Below, piece after piece: positions 33,131 through 40,944 of a stretch of DNA of 64,000 bases. Made by a program: the position numbers and the translations under genes. This stretch comes from Novosphingobium sp. ERN07 (GTDB lineage: Bacteria; Pseudomonadota; Alphaproteobacteria; Sphingomonadales; Sphingomonadaceae). How positions within the stretch are numbered: position 1 is the stretch's first letter; the number at the start of each line of letters is the position of its first letter. The stretch spans positions 248,001 to 312,000 of the forward strand of contig NZ_JABAID010000003.1 in NCBI RefSeq assembly GCF_012641335.1, read 5' to 3'. The notes under the pieces are model-generated. The model was not told the DNA's origin. It searched no databases and worked only from the letters and a program-made list of their open reading frames with translations.

Positions 33131-33904
33131 ATGGCTTATGACCTTTCCGTCAATCTCGAATATGGCTTCACCGAAGCGGGCGAGAAGATCGAGGACCGCA
33201 TCGCTGCCGCCGCAGCAGCAGGTTTCCGCAAGGTGGAACTGTTCCTGCTCAAGGGCCGCGATCTGACCGCGATCAAACGCGCGCTGGATGAAAACGGTGT
33301 CGAACTGATCAGCACCGTGGCCGATTACGTGACGCAACTGGTTGATCCAGCCACGCACGACGGCTTTTGCGATGTGTTCCACGATGCGGCCTCGGCGGCG
33401 AAGTTCCTCGGCTGTTCCAACGTGGTGGTCACATCGGGCCGAGGCGTGCCGTGGCTGAAGCGCCCGGTGCAGCTTGCCATCTTTGCCGATGCCTTGCGCA
33501 AGCTGGTACCGATTGCCGAAGAGCTTGACGTCACCATCCTGCTCGAATCCGCCAACACCCGCTTCGATCATCCGGGCGTGCTGTGTTCCACCACGCACGA
33601 TAGCGTGGTGGTGGCCGATATGATCGATCACCCGCGCGTGAAGGTGCTCTACGATCTCTATCACTCGGTGGTTGAGGGCGAAGACCCTGAAACCGCACTG
33701 AAAGCGGCGATGCATCAGGTTGTTCACGTACAGGTGGCAGATGCACCGGGACGGGGCGAACCGGGTTCGGGCAAGATCGATTGGCCGGGTGCTTTGGCCA
33801 TGTTCGAACGGCTCGGCTATGGCGGCGCGGTGGGGCTGGAACTGCAGCCCACCAAACCTTCGGCAGAGGCGCTGTCCTACATCCAGCAACTCTGCGCCGA
33901 ATAA
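33131..33904 (+). CDS. hydroxypyruvate-isomerase-like sugar isomerase
   Basis: TIM-barrel protein of 257 residues of the Hyi/sugar phosphate isomerase family. Metal-site segments are LLESANTRFDHPG, YDLYHSVVEG, HVQVADAPGRGEPGSGKIDW and GLELQPT; the GEPGSGKIDW stretch is close to the Hyi pattern. The ATG at 33131 lies five bases after the alpha-like gene, so the three are one unit. In this setting a role in processing the released keto-sugar is more likely than hydroxypyruvate, but this is inference. A second, related enzyme is encoded at 39239-40012. Confidence 0.8.
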   Translation: MAYDLSVNLEYGFTEAGEKIEDRIAAAAAAGFRKVELFLLKGRDLTAIKRALDENGVELISTVADYVTQLVDPATHDGFCDVFHDAASAAKFLGCSNVVVTSGRGVPWLKRPVQLAIFADALRKLVPIAEELDVTILLESANTRFDHPGVLCSTTHDSVVVADMIDHPRVKVLYDLYHSVVEGEDPETALKAAMHQVVHVQVADAPGRGEPGSGKIDWPGALAMFERLGYGGAVGLELQPTKPSAEALSYIQQLCAE

Positions 33905-33915
33905 CCGACCATTTG

Positions 33916-33950
33916 CACGGGGACCACGCTTGCGGTCCCCGTGTCATTTC
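33916..33950 (+). terminator. hairpin terminator after the deglycosidase unit
   Basis: CACGGGGACC-N8-GGTCCCCGTG, a perfect ten-base GC-rich stem starting 12 bases after the isomerase stop and followed by TCATTTC. The T run is weak, so termination may be partial and allow read-through into the esterase gene. Confidence 0.6.
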
Positions 33951-33996
33951 CAGATCACACGGGTCGGCAAAGGCCTGGACATAAGGGAGCAGGACA

Positions 33997-35556
33997 ATGA
34001 ACAAAGGCATCGCGCTGGCTGGGGCCATCGTTCTTTCCGCAACCTCGCAAATCGCACTGGCACAAAGCGTGGTCACGACCGCCAATGGCGCGCTGCGCGG
34101 CGTGGACAAGGGCCTCGCCACAGCCTTCCTCGGCATCCCCTATGCCGCGCCGCCCATAGGTGAAAACCGCTGGCGCGAACCGCAGCCTGCCCCTTCGTGG
34201 CCGGGAGAACGCGATGCTTCTACATTCGGTGCAGTATGCCAGCAAGGCGTGCCCGCCCCTTGGGGACCATACACGGCGGAATTTCTGGCCGCCCCACCGA
34301 TGAGCGAGGATTGCCTGACGCTCAATGTATGGAAGCCCAAAGGTGCGGCAAAGGCCCTGCCGGTGCTGGTGTTCATCCACGGTGGCGGCTTTGGCGGCGG
34401 GGCGGGTAGCCTGCCGATCTATGATGGCGCAAAGCTGGCAGCCAAGGGCGCGGTCGTGGTGACGATCAACTATCGCGTCGGCGTGCTGGGCTTCATGGCG
34501 CATCCGGCGCTGACGGCGGAATCGCCGCTTGGCTCATCGGGCAACTATGGCCTGCTCGATCAGATCGCCGCGCTCAAATGGGTAAAGGCAAACGCGGCCA
34601 GCTTCGGCGGCAATGCTGCCAATGTAACGGTATCGGGCGAAAGCGCGGGCGCGGCTTCCGTGGCGGACCTGATGGTTTCGCCGATGGCCAAGGGTCTGTT
34701 CGAAAAGGCCATCGCGTTCAGCGGGGCAAGCATGGCAGTGGATGTGCCGCCGCTTTCCGCAAACGAAAAGGTGGGCGCGGATCTGGCAGCAAAGCTCGGC
34801 ACCAGCAACATCGCCGCGATGCGCGCGGTTTCGGCAGAAAAGCTGATCGAAGCCACCCGCTACGTCCCCGGCGCAACCAGCGGCCCGCCGCGTTTGATGT
34901 TCGTGCCCAATGTCGATGGCAAAGTGGTGCCGTTCGATCCGATCCGCGCCAGCGGCCCGGTGGCCAGCCCCGTTCCGCTTATCAGCGGATACAACAGCGC
35001 CGAAATGATCGACCCGTCGGTACGCACACCTGCCCAGTTCAAGGCCGCAGTGCAAGCCCGCTATGGCACGTTTGCCGAACGCCTGCTCGCGCTCTATCCC
35101 CACGCCACCGATGCCGAGGCCGTCGCCTCAAACGCACTGCTGGCGCGCGACCGCTATATGGCGGGCCTGCTGCTTTGGTCGCAGGAGCGCACCAGAACCG
35201 CACAGCAGCCGGTCTTCGCCTATCTCTATGACCATGCCTATCCGGTAGCCGACGGCGGGCAACCGTGGGGCGCGTTCCATTCGTCACACCTGCCTTATGT
35301 CTTCGGCAACATCGGCATTGGCGAACGCCGCTTCACCGCAGCCGATACCCGCGTGGTCCGCCAATGGCAGGACCTCCTGCTGGCCTTCATGCGCACCGGC
35401 ACGCCGGGTAAGGGGTGGGCGCAAGTCACGAAAACCAGCGCGACGATCATGGGTCTCGGTGACCGTGAAGGTATGCGTCGCGCCGTCTCAACCCCCGCGC
35501 GGTTCGAAGCGTTCAAGGCCTATGCCGAAAGCGGAGGCAAATTGGGGTTGATGTAA
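33997..35556 (+). CDS. exported type-B carboxylesterase
   Basis: Carboxylesterase of 519 residues with a signal peptide (MNKGIALAGAIVLSATSQIALA). The nucleophile elbow is GESAGAAS, the acid is likely Glu in NSAEMIDP and the histidine lies in AFHSSHLPYVFG; HGGGFGGG is the oxyanion loop. GGGAGCAGGA precedes the ATG. Type-B esterases in such clusters often remove phenolic or acetyl ester groups; acylated plant glycosides are plausible substrates. It follows the deglycosidase genes after a hairpin and is 22 bases before the GDSL esterase gene. Confidence 0.87.
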   Translation: MNKGIALAGAIVLSATSQIALAQSVVTTANGALRGVDKGLATAFLGIPYAAPPIGENRWREPQPAPSWPGERDASTFGAVCQQGVPAPWGPYTAEFLAAPPMSEDCLTLNVWKPKGAAKALPVLVFIHGGGFGGGAGSLPIYDGAKLAAKGAVVVTINYRVGVLGFMAHPALTAESPLGSSGNYGLLDQIAALKWVKANAASFGGNAANVTVSGESAGAASVADLMVSPMAKGLFEKAIAFSGASMAVDVPPLSANEKVGADLAAKLGTSNIAAMRAVSAEKLIEATRYVPGATSGPPRLMFVPNVDGKVVPFDPIRASGPVASPVPLISGYNSAEMIDPSVRTPAQFKAAVQARYGTFAERLLALYPHATDAEAVASNALLARDRYMAGLLLWSQERTRTAQQPVFAYLYDHAYPVADGGQPWGAFHSSHLPYVFGNIGIGERRFTAADTRVVRQWQDLLLAFMRTGTPGKGWAQVTKTSATIMGLGDREGMRRAVSTPARFEAFKAYAESGGKLGLM

Positions 35557-35578
35557 GCGTTCTACGGGAGAATATCGG

Positions 35579-36847
35579 ATGCTGACAATACGATGCGCCT
35601 GCATTGCACTGGCTTGTGGAACGCTTCCTTTGGCTTGGGGGGCAGCAAGCGCCCAACCTGCCTGGCGCGAGGCCTATCAATCCAGCCCGGCCACATATGA
35701 GGCTCCCTCGGAAGAATTCATCAAGTTTGCCAACCAGCATTGGAATGTTCCGGCAGAAAAGCTGCGCAGCGATCTCACGCCACAGCCTGTCAGCGGCACG
35801 ATCCGCTACCGCGTCACATTGCAGGCATCCGGCTCCCAAATTCGAGTGCGGTTTTCGAATGAGGAAGTCGCCATTCCGTTGCGGATTGGCGCAGCCTCTG
35901 TTGCTCTTTCAGCGGGGGCATACGCCGCCAAACCAGATAGTCTCGTTGCACTGACGTTCGGTGGGGCCAAGGCCGTAACCGTGCCGGCGGGGGCACCGTT
36001 TCTCAGCGATCCGGTTACTTTGCCGGTAAAGTCTGGAACAGAACTTCTGGTCAGCATCGCCCTTGCATCACCGATCATGAATGAGGGGCGCGGCGGTGCA
36101 GGATTTTCCGTGGGGGCGGGCGATCAGGCGATGCAAGCCGTGCTGGACCGCCCAAGCGCACTTAACGGCAGACCGTTGGTGACAGGCGTCTCCGTTCTCA
36201 GCGATAAGCCGCCGCGTGTGATTGTCGCGTTTGGCGATTCAATTACCGACGGCAACCGGGTCAATCCGGGTGCGCTGCACGGCTGGCCTGAAGTGCTGGC
36301 CCAAAGGTTGGCTGCTCGCACCGGTGGGCAACGATATACCGTTGTCAATGCCGGGATCGCGGGCAACCGCGTGCTCGCGTCGGGGTGGGGCGCGGCCGCG
36401 CTATCCCGGCTTGATCGAGATGCTTTGCGTATTGATGGCATATCCCATCTGATATTGCTGGAGGGCGTCAACGACATCAACTTCTCAGGGAAAAGTCCCT
36501 TCGGCACCAACCCTGAGATAACGAGCGACGATCTTATCAATGGATACCGGCAGATCATCGCCCGGTGCCATGACCGGGGAGTCAAAGTCTACCTTGGAAC
36601 GTTGACGCCAAATCCCGGCGATGCTGCCACGTCGACTGCAGCAAAGCGTGCGCTGCGGGATGACGTAAATCGCTGGATGCGCACGTCGGGCGAACCGGAT
36701 GGCGTGATCGACTTCGATGCGATAGTGCGCGATCCTGCTGCGCCTTCACAATTCGCACCAGCTTTTGATTCAGGCGATCATCTTCACCCCAGCGATGCTG
36801 GCCACATGGCTATGGGCCAAGGAATAGATTTGGCGCTGTTTCCGTGA
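35579..36847 (+). CDS. exported GDSL/SGNH esterase
   Basis: SGNH hydrolase of 422 residues with a signal peptide (MLTIRCACIALACGTLPLAWG). An N-terminal beta-rich region of about 190 residues precedes the catalytic part. Block I is VIVAFGDSITDGN, the glycine block NAGIAGNRVL, the asparagine block LEGVNDI and the Asp/His block SGDHLHPSDAGH, so the active site is complete. GGGAG precedes the ATG. By eye the codon choice is less GC-biased than in the esterase gene before it, which may indicate separate acquisition. It probably deacylates plant polymers or glycosides outside the cytoplasm. Confidence 0.87.
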   Translation: MLTIRCACIALACGTLPLAWGAASAQPAWREAYQSSPATYEAPSEEFIKFANQHWNVPAEKLRSDLTPQPVSGTIRYRVTLQASGSQIRVRFSNEEVAIPLRIGAASVALSAGAYAAKPDSLVALTFGGAKAVTVPAGAPFLSDPVTLPVKSGTELLVSIALASPIMNEGRGGAGFSVGAGDQAMQAVLDRPSALNGRPLVTGVSVLSDKPPRVIVAFGDSITDGNRVNPGALHGWPEVLAQRLAARTGGQRYTVVNAGIAGNRVLASGWGAAALSRLDRDALRIDGISHLILLEGVNDINFSGKSPFGTNPEITSDDLINGYRQIIARCHDRGVKVYLGTLTPNPGDAATSTAAKRALRDDVNRWMRTSGEPDGVIDFDAIVRDPAAPSQFAPAFDSGDHLHPSDAGHMAMGQGIDLALFP

Positions 36848-36867
36848 TGCCGGATCACCATATCCGC

Positions 36868-36893
36868 CCCGGCTGCTGGCCAATGCAGCCGGG
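36868..36893. terminator. hairpin between convergent genes
   Basis: CCCGGCTGC-N8-GCAGCCGGG, a perfect nine-base stem 20 bases after the GDSL stop and 17 bases before the end of the convergent ThuA gene. No T run on either side; possibly a weak bidirectional terminator. Confidence 0.45.
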
Positions 36894-36910
36894 AGTGCAA
36901 CATTGCTGCT

Positions 36911-37858
36911 CTATTTCGTCGGGTAATCCTTGGCCTCTTCCAGCACAGGCAGGGTGACCTTGCCCGTAGCCGCCCATTCGGTGCCGCGCAGGATCAGCGT
37001 TTGCAAGGGCTGGAAGTGCAGCGAAACCTCGTCGTGGCCCAGCGTGATCGAAAAGACGCGGCCTTTGCCATAATCGGCCGTCCAGACTTGCGGATGATCG
37101 CTATCTATCCCCTTCATCGCCTTCAGCTTTTCGGGTGTATAGGCGGCTGCGGGATACTTCGGCCCAGTCAGCTTCGGATCATAGGCCGCCGCCGCATCGT
37201 GCGCGGTGGCAAGGACGTGGATCTTCGCTTCCGGGTCCATCGCCATGTTGGTGTACATATCATCGTTATAAGTCCACACGAACTCGCGCATTCCCGCCGT
37301 GATCGGATGTGCGCGGTCAACGATGTGGACCGGGAAGGCTCCCGGCGGCGCGCGGCGGCTCGATCCCGGCTCCATCGCCGCGCCGATCAGGCGCTTGTAT
37401 TCAGGAATATCGCGCCCCCAGGTAAAGCTGGAGTGATAGGCGACCAGCCCGCCGCCTTCGCGCACATATTGATACAGTGCCTTGAACGCGCCGTCCGACC
37501 AGACCTTCTGCACCGGATCGGCATAATTCCACCGGCTCGAATAGTTCAGCAGCACCACGTCATAGGCTTTGAGCGTTTCGAGCGTGCCATTGTCGAAATC
37601 TTCGGTCACGCGCACGTCGAAGCGTTTGGTGTCCTGCATCATGGTGCGCAGCATGTTGTTCACACCGGTCCAGTCGTGCTCGTAGGAATTGCGGCCCGAT
37701 ATGATCAGAACTTGCAGGCGCTTTTCCGCCGGGTTCACCGGAATGGCCACGCGCTGCACCGTTTCAGGCGGCCTATAGTCGATGGTGACGATCACCTGCG
37801 CGGCGGCAGGCACGGCGATGCAGGCCGCAAGCACCGCGGCGATGGCCTTCCTCATCAT
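36911..37858 (-). CDS. exported ThuA-domain protein
   Basis: ThuA-like protein of about 315 residues with a signal peptide (MMRKAIAAVLAACIAVPAAA). The glutamine-amidotransferase-like fold is seen in LQVLIISGRNSYEHDW, VVLLNYSSRW, GGGLVAYHSSFTW and the C-terminal GKGRVFSITLGHD. ATAAGGAGAG precedes tandem ATG codons at 37858 and 37855. ThuA proteins work with 3-keto-disaccharide metabolism in rhizobia and stand beside sugar oxidoreductases in many bacteria. Here it follows the sugar symporter by seven bases, which supports a keto-sugar theme; its reaction is not established. Confidence 0.84.
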   Translation of the reverse strand: MMRKAIAAVLAACIAVPAAAQVIVTIDYRPPETVQRVAIPVNPAEKRLQVLIISGRNSYEHDWTGVNNMLRTMMQDTKRFDVRVTEDFDNGTLETLKAYDVVLLNYSSRWNYADPVQKVWSDGAFKALYQYVREGGGLVAYHSSFTWGRDIPEYKRLIGAAMEPGSSRRAPPGAFPVHIVDRAHPITAGMREFVWTYNDDMYTNMAMDPEAKIHVLATAHDAAAAYDPKLTGPKYPAAAYTPEKLKAMKGIDSDHPQVWTADYGKGRVFSITLGHDEVSLHFQPLQTLILRGTEWAATGKVTLPVLEEAKDYPTK

Positions 37859-37865
37859 TCTCTCC

Positions 37866-39206
37866 TTATTCCGCCGGAGCAGGGCTGCGCCCGGCGATGT
37901 CATTGCGGATCGTTTCGCGCAGGCCATCCATCGGCCACATCAGCATGACCACGGTCTGCAGGCCCAGGAGCACAACCGCGCTACCATAATAGGCCCAGCG
38001 GATCGCATCGCGCGCGGTGTCGGTCACCGCATCAGGGGCATAACCTGCCGCGCTCAGCACAAAGGCAAAGCCCGCCGTGCCAATGGCCATGCCCACCTTG
38101 GTCGATAGGCTGATGCCCGCCGAAAGTAGGCCCTCACGGCGGGTGCCAAACTTCCATTCGTGGTAATCCACCGTTTCGGCAATCATCGCAAAGGCGGCGG
38201 TGATCGTGATCGACGTAGCAAGGCAGGCCGCGATATAAATCGACAGAAACAGCGGCACGCTGCTTTCTGCCAACGGCAGCAGTGCAAACAGCGCTGCCGA
38301 AAGTCCCAGCACGAATACGCAGCCGCGCCGGATGCCCGTGTGCGCCAGGATCGGCGGCGCGACGACCGAGGACAGCAGCAACATGCCCGATACCGCCGGC
38401 AGCATGATCGAAATCATCCACGGCTTGCCCAGCACGTCGATGGCGAAATAGGCCGTCGCGCTCATCATCAGGCCGAAGCGGATGAAATAGAGCAGGCACG
38501 ATGCGAAGACGACCAGCCACGCCCGGTTGTGGAGCATCTCGCGCACGGCGGGCATGATCGCGAAATCGGGCGAGGACGAATCCTCGAACCGCTCGCGGCA
38601 GTTGCGAAACAGCGCCACGGTACAGACAAACCCGATGGCCGCAAACAGCATGGCCACCGACTGGAAGCCCTGCTTCTGGTCATTTCCGCCGAACAGGCCG
38701 ACCAGCGGGAGCACCGCCGCCGTGCCCATCACCACCGAAATCGACGTGCCGATCCCGCGCATTCCTGAAAGCTTGAGCCGTTCGGACGAATCCAGCGTCA
38801 TCATCGGCATCAGCGCGGTATAGGGGATCGCCTGCAACGACATCAGAATGCCTAGCGCCTTGAACGTGACGAAAGCATAGGCAAGCTGCGCCCCCTCGCT
38901 CCAGTCCGGCATATGGAACAGCGCCACGGTGACCAGCGCATAGGGCAGGGCGGTGAACAGGAAATAGCCGCGCGTACGGCCCCAGCGGCTGCGCGTCTTG
39001 TCCACAGCGATACCCACCACTACGTCGATCACTGCATCCAGCAATCGCGCAATCAGGAACACAGTGCCCACGGCGGCCGCAGGCAGCCCAACTACGTTGG
39101 TATAGTAGAACAGCAGGAACCCGCTCGCCATGTTATAGGCAAGGCTGGTGCCCATGTCGCCAAGGCCGTAGCTGAGGCGTTCAGTGAATTTGAGCTTGTT
39201 CGCCAC
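37866..39206 (-). CDS. GPH-family sugar/cation symporter
   Basis: Carrier of 446 residues with about twelve membrane helices, of the glycoside-pentoside-hexuronide (MelB-like) family. The signature region RLLDAVIDVVVGIAVDKTRS followed by RWGRTRGYFL, with its paired aspartates, binds the coupling cation in MelB. Probable inner-membrane importer of a glycoside or released sugar. It lies 32 bases after the Hyi-like isomerase gene and is followed by ThuA, forming a three-gene unit on the minus strand that faces the deglycosidase unit across the esterases. Confidence 0.9.
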   Translation of the reverse strand: MANKLKFTERLSYGLGDMGTSLAYNMASGFLLFYYTNVVGLPAAAVGTVFLIARLLDAVIDVVVGIAVDKTRSRWGRTRGYFLFTALPYALVTVALFHMPDWSEGAQLAYAFVTFKALGILMSLQAIPYTALMPMMTLDSSERLKLSGMRGIGTSISVVMGTAAVLPLVGLFGGNDQKQGFQSVAMLFAAIGFVCTVALFRNCRERFEDSSSPDFAIMPAVREMLHNRAWLVVFASCLLYFIRFGLMMSATAYFAIDVLGKPWMISIMLPAVSGMLLLSSVVAPPILAHTGIRRGCVFVLGLSAALFALLPLAESSVPLFLSIYIAACLATSITITAAFAMIAETVDYHEWKFGTRREGLLSAGISLSTKVGMAIGTAGFAFVLSAAGYAPDAVTDTARDAIRWAYYGSAVVLLGLQTVVMLMWPMDGLRETIRNDIAGRSPAPAE

Positions 39207-39238
39207 ATCCCTCTCCCGGATCGCAGCACAATTTTCTG

Positions 39239-40012
39239 TTAGAGCGCCAGCGTTTTGCGGGTCAGCTCAAGCGACTGGTCCATTGGCAGGGTCGGGAAAT
39301 ATTCCATCCCGATAGCGCCGGTATAGCCAAGGCTTTCCAGCGTGCGCATGACATGCGCCCAATCGACCGTCCCGGTGCCCGGCTCGTTCCGGTCGTCCAT
39401 GTCGGCCACCTGCACATGGGCGACAAGGTGGACGCGGCCTTGCAGCACTTCGGCAATATCCTCGCCCATCACCGCGCTGTGCCACACATCGTAGAGCAGG
39501 CGCAGGTTGGGGCTGCCCACGGCCTCCACCAGATCAAGGCCCAGCGTGGTGCTGACCAGATACATGGCCGAGAACAGCCGCGTGTTCAGCGGCTCCAGCA
39601 GCAGCAGCACGCCTGCCTCTTCGGCCAGCGCGGCAGCGGCTTTTAGCGCAGCAACGGCATTGGCGAAGTGTTCCTCCTCGCTCATCCCCTCTACCCGAAA
39701 GCCCGATGCCACGATGAGCGGCGGCTTGCCGAGGCAGGCGGTGGCGGCAATCGTCTCACGCACCGCATCCACCATCTCGCCACGTTCGGCGGGGTCCACG
39801 ATGGAACGGCGCGGATCGACGCACAGGCCGGTCAGTCCCACACCCGTATCGGCCAGCGCAGCAGCAATGGCATCAACCGGCTTGTCCCGCCACAAGTGGA
39901 ACTCCACTGCCGCAAAACCCTCAGCCTTGGCGGCATGGATGCGCGCGGCAAGGTCTCCAGCTTCGGCAAACTGCCATTCGATGCACGATGAAAGCGTAAG
40001 GGCAGGCAACAC
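39239..40012 (-). CDS. second hydroxypyruvate-isomerase-like sugar isomerase
   Basis: TIM-barrel protein of 257 residues in the Hyi/sugar phosphate isomerase family. Family segments are LLLEPLNTRLF, LLYDVWHSAVMGED, VAHVQVADMDDRNEPGTGTVDW and GAIGMEYFPT. The frame runs upstream to 40126, but the GTG at 40012 has GGGAGA five bases before it and gives the same length as the paralogue at 33131. First gene of the isomerase-symporter-ThuA unit. Two related isomerases in one cluster suggest successive steps on an unusual keto-sugar. Confidence 0.82.
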   Translation of the reverse strand: MLPALTLSSCIEWQFAEAGDLAARIHAAKAEGFAAVEFHLWRDKPVDAIAAALADTGVGLTGLCVDPRRSIVDPAERGEMVDAVRETIAATACLGKPPLIVASGFRVEGMSEEEHFANAVAALKAAAALAEEAGVLLLLEPLNTRLFSAMYLVSTTLGLDLVEAVGSPNLRLLYDVWHSAVMGEDIAEVLQGRVHLVAHVQVADMDDRNEPGTGTVDWAHVMRTLESLGYTGAIGMEYFPTLPMDQSLELTRKTLAL

Positions 40013-40091
40013 GTCGATCTCCCAATCGGCGGCCCCGCGCAGCCCCAATGGCCGCGTTTGCCTGGCGACATCTGGCGTCGCTACTTTATTG

Positions 40092-40103
40092 GAATGTAGG
40101 TTC
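40092..40103. promoter_or_regulatory. GAA-N6-TTC site upstream of the isomerase-symporter unit
   Basis: GAATGTAGGTTC repeats the GAA-N6-TTC core of palindromes A and B but with little outer symmetry, 80 bases upstream of the isomerase start. Tentative third operator copy; such a core is expected by chance about once per 4 kb. Confidence 0.3.
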
Positions 40104-40194
40104 TCATTTATCCTGCCCCGCGTCAAGAGGGCTTGCCAGCCTCATCTTCACGCACCATGCGCGCCGCAACGGCAATGACGAAAGGCACCACGGC

Positions 40195-40944
40195 ATGACA
40201 CTGCGGCTCGAAACGGACGGCGCCATCGCCCGTCTGCTGATCGACCGCGCGGACAAGCGCAATGCCTTCACCTTTGCCATGTGGCAGCGCCTGCCCGAAC
40301 TGCTGGCCGAAGCCGCCGCCGATCCGGCGTTGCGCGTCCTTGTCGTCAAATCGGCAAACGGCGGCGCATTCTGTGCAGGTGCAGACATTGCCGAACTGCT
40401 CGCTCGCAAGGACGATGCCCAGTGGCGCGCGGATAATCAGGCCGCGATCAACCGCGCGCAATACGAACTCACGCGCTTTCCCCTGCCAACCGTGGCAATG
40501 GTCGAAGGCGATTGCGTGGGTGGCGGCTGCGGCATCGCGCTCGCCTGCGATATCCGCGTGGCCGGACCGCAGGCCCGCTTTGGCATCACGCCGGCAAAGC
40601 TTGGCCTCGTCTATCCGCTGCACGATGTGAAGCTGCTGGTCGATCTCGTCGGGCCGGGGCAGGCGCGGCGGATGCTCTACACCGGGATGTTACTGGGCGC
40701 GGACGAGGCGCAGGCCATCGGCCTTGTCGAGGAACAGGCGCCAAGCGAAGACGCGTTGGTCACGCAAATCCTTGCCGCATCGCCCTTTTCCGCCCGCGCG
40801 CTGAAGCAGTTCGTCCGGCAGGTGCTAGATGGCCAAGTGGCCGAAGACGCGCAATCGCTGGATATCTTCGCGTCAGCCTTCACGGCTGCGGATTTCCACG
40901 AAGGCACCACCGCCTTCGTGGAAAAGCGCAAACCGCGTTTTTAA
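40195..40944 (+). CDS. enoyl-CoA hydratase/isomerase family protein
   Basis: Crotonase-fold enzyme of 249 residues. The oxyanion-hole segments [13 protein letters not shown] and [21 protein letters not shown] are clear, and the [12 protein letters not shown] stretch is typical of hydratases. The ATG at 40195 has AAAGG nine bases upstream. It stands alone, divergent from the isomerase unit; its stop codon overlaps the stop of the convergent chemoreceptor gene. Could act on CoA-bound ring fragments or fatty acids; substrate unknown. Confidence 0.85.
   Translation: MTLRLETDGAIARLLIDRADKRNAFTFAMWQRLPELLAEAAADPALRVLVVKSANGGAFCAGADIAELLARKDDAQWRADNQAAINRAQYELTRFPLPTVAMVEGDCVGGGCGIALACDIRVAGPQARFGITPAKLGLVYPLHDVKLLVDLVGPGQARRMLYTGMLLGADEAQAIGLVEEQAPSEDALVTQILAASPFSARALKQFVRQVLDGQVAEDAQSLDIFASAFTAADFHEGTTAFVEKRKPRF

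Noticed and set aside
33131..33904. Hydroxypyruvate isomerase of glyoxylate metabolism
   Set aside because: No tartronate semialdehyde reductase or glyoxylate carboligase gene is nearby; the deglycosidase context makes another sugar substrate more likely.
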